Source: Enterovibrio nigricans DSM 22720 (GTDB lineage: Bacteria > Pseudomonadota > Gammaproteobacteria > Enterobacterales > Vibrionaceae). Taken from it: DNA of 32,083 nucleotides. Location: positions 1 through 32,083 of the forward strand of contig NZ_FUXU01000052.1 in NCBI RefSeq assembly GCF_900167155.1, given 5' to 3'. A program made the position numbers and the translations under genes. Positions 1-9,135 of this stretch are shown here, in pieces. The notes under the pieces are model-generated. The model was given only the letters and a program-made list of their open reading frames with translations. It searched no databases and was not told where the DNA came from. How positions within the stretch are numbered: position 1 is the first letter of the stretch; each line of letters begins with the position of its first letter.

Positions 1-63
1 ATGGGTGTAGCCGATCAGATCGTAGCTTCTAGATTTAGTTCCATCGATTTAAGCAACAAAGCC
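1..63 (-). mobile_element. IS5-family (IS903-like) insertion sequence, 5' end only
   Basis: Read outward from position 63 on the minus strand, the terminus GGCTTTGTTGCTTAAATC matches 17 of 18 bases of the terminus at the other window end (32005). Ends starting GGCTTTGTTG are typical of the IS903 group of IS5. No transposase codons are visible; this is the leader side, and the transposase would run leftward out of the window. The element sits in the last codons of a PL8 lyase. IS903-type elements usually make 9-bp target duplications; the adjacent 9 bases are ACGTGAAGG, but the partner flank is outside the window. Confidence 0.8.
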
Positions 64-2485
64 ACGTGAAGGCGTAAGCCCGCCCTGCAAGGTCAGACGT
101 ATCCACAACCCAGAACCCATCTTACCACGTCACGCGTTTTTCCGTATCTGACTGAATTGACTGACATTGTCTGTCATTAAACTTCACCTTCACTGCCTCA
201 TTCGCGCGTGTTGGTTGGCTTAACCATATATGACGTGACAGCCCTTCAATTTTGGCCAGTAAGGTAAATTGCCCTTCCGCCGTCAGGTATGCATTGGTCG
301 TTTGCACGTTGTCCCACGAAAATGCGCCAAGTACATCAAACTCAGTGTCATAAACCGCATGCATGTTGCTGTCTTGCGCGATCACCTCAATGCTTGGGTT
401 TTGACTAAATGCCACGGTTTCACTCGCTGAAAGCGTTGGCAGCAACACATAGGCATAACGGTTGTTTTGTGCGTCATGAGCAAAGAAATTACGCAGCACT
501 GTGCCGCTTACAGCTGTGTCTTCCATCTTGAGTGCGTTTTCTGGATACAACACGTCTCAGTTACCGCTGCGCTGATGAAAGTTCATCTTCACACTCTGTC
601 CAGCAGGCAGATAGACGCCCAACTGCGAACCTTCCACATTTCCGTCAATGTGGAAGTTGTTTGTAGCGGTTTTGGTTACGTTGCCAGAAGGAGCCCAAGC
701 CACGCCATCAACGTGAATCGCGTTGTTTGCAAGTTCATTTAGCTTGAAATTATTGATTGTGGTGAACGCTTTTCCAGAATTCGATTGGATGTCTGAGCCT
801 AGTGCTACCAGTTTGTCGCCGAAGCCAAAGTAACTCTTCTTCGCTTGAAGGGTATCGTTGTGGTTATAGAAATCCGCACCGTAAATTCCGAACTCACCAT
901 TCGATGCACCACCGACAAAGGTCATGTCTTTTTTGGTGTTGTCATACTGACGACGACCACCACAATCCGGTAGCGTTGCTCCGTCTGTCGTTGTACCCGC
1001 CAAGTGACGCTTGTCCACCAGCGCATACCAATCCTGATATTGATTGTGGTCGGCATCATAGAGGTAGGTCATGCCATCACCCGTGTACCACCCTTTCAGG
1101 TTTTCCTTGGTTGTTGTTAAGCACTCGTAGTTTCCGACGCGATCAGAGTGGAGAGAAACAGACAATGCAAAACCATTACCTCGATGTACCATGCGATCTT
1201 GGTTGTAGAAGACAAAGTTCCCTTTGACTTCCTCTGACGCGGTTATCTCTGCGTCATTTAAGATTTTGTCCGCCACATGCAGGATATGCAGATCACTGGT
1301 TGAGCTAAAGAAACGCTCTTTGTCGATGAGAATATGGTGCTTAATCAACTTACCTAAACGCTGTTTCACTTCCCCTTCGCGCGATTCATAAAAACGCACC
1401 AATGCTGAGATGGCATTTAGCCCCTCACCTTGGTTTTGCACCCAACCACGCGCAATCGCTCGGCCATTAACGGCATCCATCATCTTTGCATCGTAAAGGA
1501 ACGGCTCTAGTGCACTGAAAAGATAGGTATCAATGGTTTGGTAACGCGGGTCGCTGGTATCAATACCCGTTTGGTGTACCGCATCCATGACTCTCGCTAC
1601 GCCGTGCAGCAGTGTCAAGCCGTAAGTACCGATATAAGGAATGTTGGCATGCTGAATGAAAGAGCCATCTGCGTAGAAACCATTGCCCGTCGAGACTTCG
1701 TCTAACACAGTCGGAATGGCTTCAATCGCTTGTGCAATCTCCTCTGGGTTTTCGCCAAATACACCTCGGAACAGAACAACCAAGGCCAAATCGATGCGGT
1801 TTGCTCCCGCAGACTCCATCGGCTCTCTTGTCGCGCCGTCACCTTTATGCTGCCAATTTGGATCCGGCACAATGTAACGTGTAGCGCGATTGGCTTTGTC
1901 GATCAGTGCCGCTGGTAACTTGTCATGTACCAAGCTGAAGGTGTCATAGATAGACTTAGGAACCGCGATTTCCCATTCGTACCAGTTACCCGTTGATACC
2001 GAGGTTTCGGTATATAGATTTTCCAATGCAAAATCGAGTGCGTAGAGAATATCGTCGAGTGTTTTTGCGTTGTGGAATTCCTCAAACGAACGATAGGCCA
2101 AGGCAAGGTGTTCAATGTTGTTGAACGTGGATGCCATATTACGGTTATGGATGGTTTCACCATCGTCGTTATACAGCGGCAAGGTATTCCACAGCATGGT
2201 GGGTTCATCACGAATCAATTCAGCTTGCAGCGTGCGAGCGGTTTGAAGTCGTTGATCTAAAATGGTGTCGTACAGCGGATTTTGACGATCACCCTCCGTC
2301 AGCAACATAGGGAAAGACCAATTCTCAATAATTTGGCCGTAATCAATGGTTTCTGATGGTGGAATAGGATCGACAGGCTTTAAAGGGTCATTTGGGTTTA
2401 ATGCTGAACTGTCTTCATGAATACAGCCAGAGATTGCCATGCTAAGTGCCACCGTAAGAAGTGAGCGAGAAAAAGTGTTGTTCAT
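64..2485 (-). pseudogene. Polysaccharide lyase family 8 (chondroitin AC/hyaluronate lyase-like) lipoprotein, broken (PL8-B)
   Basis: Extracellular or outer-membrane-anchored GAG lyase that would cleave chondroitin/hyaluronan by beta-elimination. The ATG at 2485 is preferred because GGTGA lies just upstream and it gives a lipoprotein signal ending in AISGC. The catalytic PL8 set is present: Asn229, His279, Tyr288 and Arg342, with the family spacings 50, 9 and 54. It is a diverged tandem paralogue of the next gene upstream. The frame has TGA at 557-559 (codon 643), where the paralogue has Trp, and TAA at 122-124 (codon 788), probably once Gln. Downstream sequence stays in frame and alignable after each stop, and an IS removes about the last four codons. 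The 642-residue product keeps the catalytic alpha-domain but loses the C-terminal beta domain, so residual activity cannot be excluded. Large intact stretches are 557-2485 and 122-553. Confidence 0.88.
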
Positions 2486-2497
2486 TGGATTCACCAT

Positions 2498-2526
2498 AAA
2501 AAATGGGCACGCAGGGTGCCCATTTT
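2498..2526 (-). terminator. Terminator-like hairpin between the two PL8 genes
   Basis: A perfect 11-bp inverted repeat (2500-2510 with 2516-2526, 5-base loop) is followed on the minus strand by a run of six T. It lies in the 52-bp gap between PL8-A and PL8-B, directly before the PL8-B ribosome site, so it probably works as a partial terminator that lowers PL8-B expression. Confidence 0.65.
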
Positions 2527-2537
2527 GAAACGCAGGT

Positions 2538-5015
2538 TTAGTTAATACGGAATGAGAAGAAGTACGGTTCGCCGTCCAGTCCGTTGGTATCGACTTGCCA
2601 GAAGCCATCAACCAAACTCACACGAGTTGCCTCATCAGAAATCAGAGTGTCACCACGCGTTTGCGGGAATGTCACCTGAACCGGTTGGTTGGAGCGTGTT
2701 GGCTGGCTAATCCAGACCTTCGCCACATCACCTTCTTGAACCATCAACACCGACAGTTCACCCTGAGTTTCCACTTTCGCACTGACTTGCAGATCCACAC
2801 TGAAGGAGTTAGCTGCGATTGCGTTCAGCGTTGTCTCTTCGACAACATGCAGATCAGCCGTTTGCGCGACGATTGCGACATCCGGATTGGTACCATATGC
2901 TTCCGTTTGTGCTGCGTTATGGCTCGGCAACATGACGTAGGCGTAATCATCAACCTTACCCGAACCCGTTTGATGATTGATCAATGTTTGCAGCACATAG
3001 CCTTCAACATAGGTATCTTCCATCTTGCTCGTGTTCAGTGGGTAGATAGCATCCCAGTTACCTTTTCGGTCATCCCAGCGCAATTCTGCTTTCTTATCCG
3101 TCGGCAGATACACACCCAATTGCGAGCCTGCGACATTACCTTCAACATGGTAAGTGGAGTTCGCAGTGATACTTGCGTAGTCATCTTTTGGATCCGCTTT
3201 CTCTGGGGTCCAAACCGTTCCATCAACAGTGATGGTGTTCGAGCCATCTTGCTTCAATACACGGTTTTCAATGTAGGTAGCCACACCCCACGTTTTGGTT
3301 GATTGCACATCCGAGCCCAACATGACGATTTCATCATCGAATGCGAAGTAGGATTTTTTCGCGGAGGTCGCAAAATGATCAGCAGGAGCGACGCCCTGAC
3401 TTGAGTTGAAGAAGTCAGCAGCAATCACACCGATCTCACCATTGGATGTACCACCCACCCACTTCATGTCTGCTTTCTTGTTGCCGTAAGTATTGCGTCC
3501 TTTACAGTCACCAATGTTTACACCAGTGGTTGTTGCACCTTGCATCTTGCGTTGGTCAACTAACGGGTACCAGTTGGTAAACTGGTTGTGGTCCGCATCA
3601 TAGAGGTGAACCATGCCATCTGCGGTATACCAACCACGGGTGTTTTCCGTGTAGTTTGCACCACACTCATAATTACCGATACGATCTGAGTGCAGTGACA
3701 CGGCCATGGCATACCCATCACCACGGTGAACCATGCGATCCATATTATGGAAAAGGAAGTTACCCTGAATTTCACCTTTGGCTTCTATCGTGGTGTCATT
3801 CAGGATCCGCTCAGCCACATCCAAGACTTTGAAATCGGTCGCTTTGGTAAAGAACTCGTCAGTGTCTGTCTGCAGTTGCTCTTTAATCACTTCGCCCAAA
3901 CGCTGTTTCACTTCGCCATCACGAGAGTCGTAGTAGCGAAGAAGAACAGACAAGGCTCCACGACCTTCGCCTTTGTTCTGCGACCAACCGCGTGCAATCG
4001 CACGGCCCGATACCGACTCCATCATTTGCCCTTTAAACAGGAAAGGCGCAACAGCACTGAACAGGTATTCATCGACCAGTTTATAGCGTTCATCGTCCAA
4101 CGAAATGCCCGTGTCATCCAACATCACCATGATGCGAGAAATATTCGACAGCAAGATCATGCCGTAAGTACCAATGTACGGAATATCCTGGTGCTGAATG
4201 AAAGAGCCGTCATCGTAGAAACCATCTTTAGACGTGACAGGTTCTAGAACGATTGGCATGGCATCCAAAGCGCGTTTGATTTCGTCCATGTTCTTTTCAA
4301 AAATGCCGCGCTGCAGCACGACCATGGACGTATCTACACGGTTTGCACCGGTATTGGTAATGTCATTGTGTGGGGAGTTACCCGCATACTGCTTAGTCGG
4401 ATCAGGCAGTTGTGCGCGAGACGCCGCAATGATGTCCTTCATCATCTGCTCTGGAACGTGTTCGTAGATCAGTGATGCAATGTCATGGATGATCTTCGGC
4501 GTACCGATTTCCCACTCATGCCAGTTGTCTTTTTTGTGTGGAATCAATTCGGCGTTGTAGAAATCTTTCAGCAAAAATTCCATACCGAACAGAATGTCCG
4601 CTAACACTTCGTCAGTTGCAAAACTAGGGTCACCTAACGTGTACGCAACGGCGATATCACGCAAACGCCAGAAAGACGTTTTGGTCTTCATCGCGTCAAC
4701 GGTTTTCTCTTTGTCATAAAATTTGTAAAGCGGCAAATCCGCCCAAAGGTGCTCAGCGTTGTCTTTTGTAAAACCAGAGTATGACGTTATCGCTGTCGCG
4801 ATTTTCGCATCGATCATTAGCTGATATTGCGCATCATCCGTATTCGGTGGTGTCCACAGTGACGCCCAGTTGTTCACAGCCAAGTCATAATCGATGACCG
4901 CTGGAATTTCAGGGTCAACGCCAATGCTCGGGTTTTTCAAATCTTCAGAATCAGAGTGGCAACCACTCAGTGCAGCAGCAATCGCTAAAGCGAGTACAGA
5001 GGTTTTGATGTTCAT
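2538..5015 (-). CDS. Polysaccharide lyase family 8, chondroitin AC/hyaluronate lyase-like lipoprotein (PL8-A)
   Basis: Intact 825-residue lyase predicted to degrade chondroitin and/or hyaluronan to unsaturated disaccharides outside the cytoplasm. The ATG at 5015 is chosen because it starts a clean lipoprotein signal with lipobox ALSGC; a longer reading frame adds 20 hydrophilic residues before it. The PL8 catalytic residues fall exactly at family spacing: Asn225, His275 (FIQHQDIPYIGTYG), Tyr284 and Arg338, with Arg342 nearby (SGRAIARGW). The central beta-sandwich carries the conserved MDRMVHRGDGYA and NQFTNWYPLVD segments. Length fits the family (about 700-830). It is the penultimate gene of the transport/lyase unit and the only complete lyase left. 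Which GAG it prefers cannot be read from the sequence. Confidence 0.92.
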   Translation of the reverse strand: MNIKTSVLALAIAAALSGCHSDSEDLKNPSIGVDPEIPAVIDYDLAVNNWASLWTPPNTDDAQYQLMIDAKIATAITSYSGFTKDNAEHLWADLPLYKFYDKEKTVDAMKTKTSFWRLRDIAVAYTLGDPSFATDEVLADILFGMEFLLKDFYNAELIPHKKDNWHEWEIGTPKIIHDIASLIYEHVPEQMMKDIIAASRAQLPDPTKQYAGNSPHNDITNTGANRVDTSMVVLQRGIFEKNMDEIKRALDAMPIVLEPVTSKDGFYDDGSFIQHQDIPYIGTYGMILLSNISRIMVMLDDTGISLDDERYKLVDEYLFSAVAPFLFKGQMMESVSGRAIARGWSQNKGEGRGALSVLLRYYDSRDGEVKQRLGEVIKEQLQTDTDEFFTKATDFKVLDVAERILNDTTIEAKGEIQGNFLFHNMDRMVHRGDGYAMAVSLHSDRIGNYECGANYTENTRGWYTADGMVHLYDADHNQFTNWYPLVDQRKMQGATTTGVNIGDCKGRNTYGNKKADMKWVGGTSNGEIGVIAADFFNSSQGVAPADHFATSAKKSYFAFDDEIVMLGSDVQSTKTWGVATYIENRVLKQDGSNTITVDGTVWTPEKADPKDDYASITANSTYHVEGNVAGSQLGVYLPTDKKAELRWDDRKGNWDAIYPLNTSKMEDTYVEGYVLQTLINHQTGSGKVDDYAYVMLPSHNAAQTEAYGTNPDVAIVAQTADLHVVEETTLNAIAANSFSVDLQVSAKVETQGELSVLMVQEGDVAKVWISQPTRSNQPVQVTFPQTRGDTLISDEATRVSLVDGFWQVDTNGLDGEPYFFSFRIN

Positions 5016-5074
5016 AGGGTTTTTATCTCTATTGTTTTTGGATTTAGATGTTGAATTTCGGGTGCAACTAGCCA

Positions 5075-5098
5075 CCGGAAGCTCTTTCGAGCCTCCGG
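5075..5098 (-). promoter_or_regulatory. Intercistronic stem-loop between ABC ATPase and PL8-A
   Basis: In the minus-strand RNA this forms a 10-bp stem with one G-U pair closed by a GAAA tetraloop; on the plus strand the same stem has an A/C mismatch, so the minus RNA is the likely structured form. There is no U-run after it in that direction, so it looks more like an mRNA-stabilising or processing element than a terminator. It lies in the 118-bp gap before PL8-A. Confidence 0.5.
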
Positions 5099-5133
5099 AA
5101 GTGTTTTTTCTTTATTATTTTTATTGTTTTACG

Positions 5134-6837
5134 TTATGCGGTGAGCAACTCAGCTTCAGCAGTCAAAGGCGGTAGTTCGGCCTTTGGCACTGCATCAATC
5201 AGACGTTTGGTGTACGCCTCCTGAGGATTATTGATGATTTGATCCACCGTGCCCTGCTCAACAATCTTGCCTTTCTCCAACACCACCATGCGGTCACAGA
5301 AATACTTAACCGTCGCGATGTCGTGAGTAATAAGAATGAAGGAGGTGCCATAGCGGTTCTGGTATTCAATCAGAAGATCCAGCGCACGAGAGCGTAGCGA
5401 TACGTCCAGTGCTGCCGTTGCTTCATCAGCGATAACCAGTTTCGGACGCGTGATCAGTGCGCGTGCGATAACGATACGTTGACGCTGACCGCCCGAGAAA
5501 GCATGCGGGTAACGTGCCGCCCAATCACGGTGAACGCCTACCCAGTCCATCACTTCGTGAAGCTCTTTACGGCGTTCGTCTTCGCTCAGGTCTGGTCGCA
5601 ACTGACGCAGCGGCTCAAGAATGATATCCGCTACCGTCATACGCGGGTTCAATGACGACATTGGGTCTTGGAAAATTAAGCGCAGGTCGACAAACAAGTG
5701 GTCTTTATTCTTACGCTCCAAATCCACCAGATCCACGTCTAGGTCACGGCTAGGATCGTGATACAAGATAGAACCGGACGTCGCATGACCCAGACCAAGT
5801 ATTGCGCGGCCCAAGGTAGACTTTCCTGAACCCGACTCGCCAACGATGCCGAGTGATTCACCTTGGTTTACCACCACAGACACATCTTCCAGCGCCACCA
5901 GTTCTTTGCCTTTCTTAAAGAAGCCGCCACCGTTTTCAAAGATTTTGTACACGTTACGTGCGTCAATAATAGGCTTCTTACAGGTCGCCTTTGCTGCGTC
6001 ATAAGGCACTTTTAATGCAGAGCGCATTTCCAGTCGCTTGGTCGCATCCATCAAACGAATGGTGTAAGGGTGTTGTGGGTTTTCAAAGATTTGACGCACA
6101 TCCCCACGCTCAACGACTTCACCGTCTTTCATCACCACAACGCGGTCTGAAATCTGTGCAACCACACCGAGGTCATGCGTGATGAACAGAATCGACATGT
6201 TGATTTCACGTTGAAGCTTGGCAAACAGCTCAAGAATCTCCGCTTGCGTGGTCACGTCCAGCGCCGTCGTTGGCTCATCGGCAATCAAAATGTCTGGACG
6301 ACTTGCAATCGCCATGGCGATACAAACACGCTGACGCTGACCGCCCGATAAGGCGTACGGGTACTTATCAATCAAGGTTTCTGGATCTGGCAATAACACC
6401 TGACCCAGCAACTTAATGGTTTCTTCATGCGCCTGTTGTTTCGTCAGGCTTTTATTGCACAGAAACAGCGTTTCTTTGATCTGGTCACCCACGGTGTGAA
6501 CCGGGCTCAACGCACTCATTGGTTCTTGAGATACCAAAGAGATACGTTCTGCACGGATACGACGCATCTCTATGCTGTCGCTTTTCAGTGTGGTGATGTC
6601 TACTTTTGAGCCATCGACATGCAGCATGATTTCACCCGAGTCAATGTGACCCGTTTTTCCAAGGATCTGCAAAATCGCTTTTGAAGTCACCGATTTGCCG
6701 GAACCTGACTCACCAATGACTGCTAACGTTTCACCGCGAACAATGTCAAAACTCACATCTTTTACTGCGTGCTTAGAACCCAGTGTGCTATCAAAACTTA
6801 CGTTCAGACCATTAATTTCTAATACTTTATCAGTCAT
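5134..6837 (-). CDS. ABC transporter, fused double ATP-binding protein (DppD-DppF type)
   Basis: Cytoplasmic energising subunit of a peptide/oligosaccharide importer, 567 residues with two complete nucleotide-binding domains in one chain. Domain 1 has Walker A GESGSGKS at residues 42-49, signature LSGGQRQR and Walker B LIADEPTTALD. Domain 2 has Walker A near 333-340, signature FSGGQRQR and Walker B VIADEATAALD. The fusion resembles YejF-like ATPases rather than separate DppD and DppF. The ATG at 6837 gives the usual short N-terminus; it lies 4 bp after the stop of the upstream permease, with GAGG about 10 bases before it. The context with PL8, GH88 and sulfatase suggests GAG-derived disaccharides rather than peptides as substrate. 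That is inference by analogy with Vibrio's chitin disaccharide importer, also of the peptide type. Confidence 0.9.
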   Translation of the reverse strand: MTDKVLEINGLNVSFDSTLGSKHAVKDVSFDIVRGETLAVIGESGSGKSVTSKAILQILGKTGHIDSGEIMLHVDGSKVDITTLKSDSIEMRRIRAERISLVSQEPMSALSPVHTVGDQIKETLFLCNKSLTKQQAHEETIKLLGQVLLPDPETLIDKYPYALSGGQRQRVCIAMAIASRPDILIADEPTTALDVTTQAEILELFAKLQREINMSILFITHDLGVVAQISDRVVVMKDGEVVERGDVRQIFENPQHPYTIRLMDATKRLEMRSALKVPYDAAKATCKKPIIDARNVYKIFENGGGFFKKGKELVALEDVSVVVNQGESLGIVGESGSGKSTLGRAILGLGHATSGSILYHDPSRDLDVDLVDLERKNKDHLFVDLRLIFQDPMSSLNPRMTVADIILEPLRQLRPDLSEDERRKELHEVMDWVGVHRDWAARYPHAFSGGQRQRIVIARALITRPKLVIADEATAALDVSLRSRALDLLIEYQNRYGTSFILITHDIATVKYFCDRMVVLEKGKIVEQGTVDQIINNPQEAYTKRLIDAVPKAELPPLTAEAELLTA

Positions 6838-6841
6838 CTCG

Positions 6842-7990
6842 TTATGCCTCGTGGTAAGGGTCAGTTGCATCACGCAAACCGTCACCTAAAGAGTTCATTG
6901 CCAGAATTACGACAACCACCAAGCCTGCGGGGTAAAGCAGCCAAGGGGCTTCCGCTACTGAGCGGATATTTTGTGCTTCTTGGAGCAATACACCCCAGCT
7001 CACCACCGGAGCCTGAAGGCCAAGACCCAGGAAGCTTAAAGAAGTTTCACCCAAGATCATCGCAGGGATCGCCAGTGTGACGGCTGCAATAATGTGACCC
7101 ATAAAGTTAGGAACCATGTAGCGGCGGATGATCGATGCTTGTGAGTTGCCATCAAGCCATGCGGCATTGATAAATTCTTCATTACGCAAAGACATGAAAC
7201 GGGAGCGCACTTCACGCGCCATATCCGGCCAAGTAACACAGCCCAAAATCAGGGTAACCAGGAAGTATTTGGTGATGCTGTCCCACTCACGTGGCAGTGA
7301 TGCCGTCAGCGCCATCCAAAGCGGCAGGGTTGGAATCGCTTTGATCACTTCCATGATGCGGTTAGTCACGGTATCAAACCATCCGCCTCTCAAGCCGGCA
7401 ATCGATCCCACCGTGATACCGATAACCAAACTAAAGAACACCCCCATCAAACCCACTGACAACGAAATGCGCGCACCGTGGATAACACGTGACAACATGT
7501 CGCGTCCCATACGGTCAGAGCCCAACCAGAAGAACGGCAATTTCTTATCATGTGGCACGATGAACTTGGTGGTCATCGGGATGAAGCCCATCAAATGGTA
7601 CTCATCGGTTTGGCCGAAGAACTCGAAGTACGCCTTTTTGTTTTCATCCAGTTCATAGGATTTTTGCAGCGTCATCATGTCCGTTTTCACCTTGTACACA
7701 GACAGGTGAGGCGCCCATTTGTAGCCATCTTCCGTTTTTTCGATCAAATGCATTTCTTGTGGTGGCGCGAAAGTGTATCGACGCCAGCTATCACCTGACT
7801 CGAACGGCGCAAAGAACTCCGCGAACGGCATAGCAACCACATAGGCAACCAACAGGAACCACATGCTGACCCAAGCCAGGCGATTACTGCGGAATTTGTG
7901 GATCATTAGCTGGGACGCGGTCGCCGTCTCTTTATCCAGCTTTTTCAGTTTAAAAATATTCAGTTTGTCTACTAAAGCTAAAGCACTCAT
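6842..7990 (-). CDS. ABC transporter permease (DppC/OppC family)
   Basis: Inner-membrane permease of 382 residues. A first membrane segment near residues 37-60 is followed by an extended periplasmic insert of roughly 90 residues, then the family motif LGSDRMGRDMLSRVIHGARIS and about five more membrane segments. The cytoplasmic EAA-type coupling loop is seen around EFINAAWLDGNSQASIIRRY. The insert makes it longer than E. coli DppC (about 300) and is typical of the YejE/oligosaccharide-type branch. It lies 11 bp after the other permease and 4 bp before the ATPase, so the three are surely co-transcribed. Substrate inferred from context: unsaturated GAG disaccharides. Confidence 0.9.
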   Translation of the reverse strand: MSALALVDKLNIFKLKKLDKETATASQLMIHKFRSNRLAWVSMWFLLVAYVVAMPFAEFFAPFESGDSWRRYTFAPPQEMHLIEKTEDGYKWAPHLSVYKVKTDMMTLQKSYELDENKKAYFEFFGQTDEYHLMGFIPMTTKFIVPHDKKLPFFWLGSDRMGRDMLSRVIHGARISLSVGLMGVFFSLVIGITVGSIAGLRGGWFDTVTNRIMEVIKAIPTLPLWMALTASLPREWDSITKYFLVTLILGCVTWPDMAREVRSRFMSLRNEEFINAAWLDGNSQASIIRRYMVPNFMGHIIAAVTLAIPAMILGETSLSFLGLGLQAPVVSWGVLLQEAQNIRSVAEAPWLLYPAGLVVVVILAMNSLGDGLRDATDPYHEA

Positions 7991-8001
7991 GTCACATCCC
8001 T

Positions 8002-9060
8002 CTACGCGCCAGCACGAATGCGTGGGTCAATCAAACGAAGCAGCACGTCAGAAATCAGCGTACCGATAATGGTCAGGCCGCCCATGATGAGCAGAATGTC
8101 ACCCGCCAATACCATGTCTTGTTTTTCCAACGCTTGAAGCATCAGTGTGCCCATTGTTGGCATGTTCATTACCTGACTCACAATGATGTCAGCACCCAGC
8201 AATACCGGCAGTTTCCAACCAATCGTTGCAGCGATAGGAATCAAAGCCAGACGCACTGGATATTTCATGGTGAGTTCGCGCTCACTCAACCCTTTTGCAC
8301 GTGCCGTTGTCACGTAAGGCTTGTTGATTTCTTCCATCAGGTTCGCACAGACTTTACGGATGATGGTGGCCATACCCGATGTGCCTAGAACCAGAATAAA
8401 TACCCAGCTTCGCTGCACGGAATCCCAGAACTTGCCCCAAGACATGGGCTGTCCCAAGTACTCGTCAGAGTTCAGGCCGGTAATCACGGTGTCGAAGTAT
8501 TCATAGCCAATCAGGATTGCGATAATCGCCATCACGAAGTTTGGCGTTGCCATACCCAAGAAGCCGATAATGGTGCCGACGTAGTCACCGACTGAGTAAG
8601 GACGAAGTGCAGAATAGATGCCGATTGGAATCGCCGTAACGAACATAAACACCAGCACGGCAGACATCAGAAGTAATGTCACAGGCAGACGGGTTTTAAT
8701 GGTGTCCCAAACAGGTTCCTGTGTAGACAAAGACATACCCAAATCGCCAGTCAACAAGCCCGAGAACCAAGCCCAGTAACGCACGAGAATTGGCTTGTCC
8801 AAGCCGTATGTTTCGCGGAGAATTTCAATCATTTTAGGGTCAACGGTTTGGCCCAAAGATTGGAGTTCAGCAATCTTCGCGGTTGCGAAGTCGCCCTCTG
8901 GCAAGTCGATCACCAAGAAAATGATGATGGACATACAAAAGAAGGTAAACATCATCAAGCCGAGGCGTGATAAACCACTTGCCACCAAAGGATGCTTCTC
9001 GAAAAATGGTGCAACGGTTGACACCAATTGGTCTCGTGCACCCATTAAGAAATTGCTCAT
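8002..9060 (-). CDS. ABC transporter permease (DppB/OppB family)
   Basis: Inner-membrane permease of 352 residues, partner of the DppC-like protein. It has an N-terminal membrane anchor (around LGLMMFTFFCMSIIIFLV), a periplasmic loop with the family segment LRETYGLDKPILVRYWAW, then further hydrophobic helices and the EAA-type coupling loop YVTTARAKGLSERELTMKYP. The start at 9060 follows a 75-bp gap after the binding-protein gene; that gap carries a stem-loop likely to separate high binding-protein expression from lower permease expression. The reading frame is intact. Peptide transport cannot be excluded, but lyase and hydrolase neighbours favour an oligosaccharide. Confidence 0.9.
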   Translation of the reverse strand: MSNFLMGARDQLVSTVAPFFEKHPLVASGLSRLGLMMFTFFCMSIIIFLVIDLPEGDFATAKIAELQSLGQTVDPKMIEILRETYGLDKPILVRYWAWFSGLLTGDLGMSLSTQEPVWDTIKTRLPVTLLLMSAVLVFMFVTAIPIGIYSALRPYSVGDYVGTIIGFLGMATPNFVMAIIAILIGYEYFDTVITGLNSDEYLGQPMSWGKFWDSVQRSWVFILVLGTSGMATIIRKVCANLMEEINKPYVTTARAKGLSERELTMKYPVRLALIPIAATIGWKLPVLLGADIIVSQVMNMPTMGTLMLQALEKQDMVLAGDILLIMGGLTIIGTLISDVLLRLIDPRIRAGA

Positions 9061-9101
9061 TTCAATTCCCCAATTCCTAAATTGTGTTGCTAATCGATAC
9101 A

Positions 9102-9123
9102 GGATGGCGATTGCTCGCCATCC
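9102..9123 (-). promoter_or_regulatory. Intercistronic stem-loop after the binding-protein gene
   Basis: A perfect 9-bp stem (GGATGGCGA with TCGCCATCC) closes a 4-base loop and has no T-run on the minus strand. It sits between the solute-binding protein and the first permease, the usual place for a 3'-protecting hairpin that lets binding protein exceed permease, as at malE-malF. Confidence 0.6.
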
Positions 9124-9135
9124 CCAGAGTTATTG

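Noticed and set aside
122-553. Separate 143-residue gene on the minus strand
   Set aside because: It is the in-frame continuation of PL8-B after a TGA that replaces a conserved Trp; it aligns with the C-terminal domain of PL8-A and has no ribosome site of its own.
802-1227. Plus-strand open frames opposite the PL8, ABC and sulfatase genes
   Set aside because: They are antisense shadows with low-complexity or odd composition, no ribosome sites and no recognisable domains.
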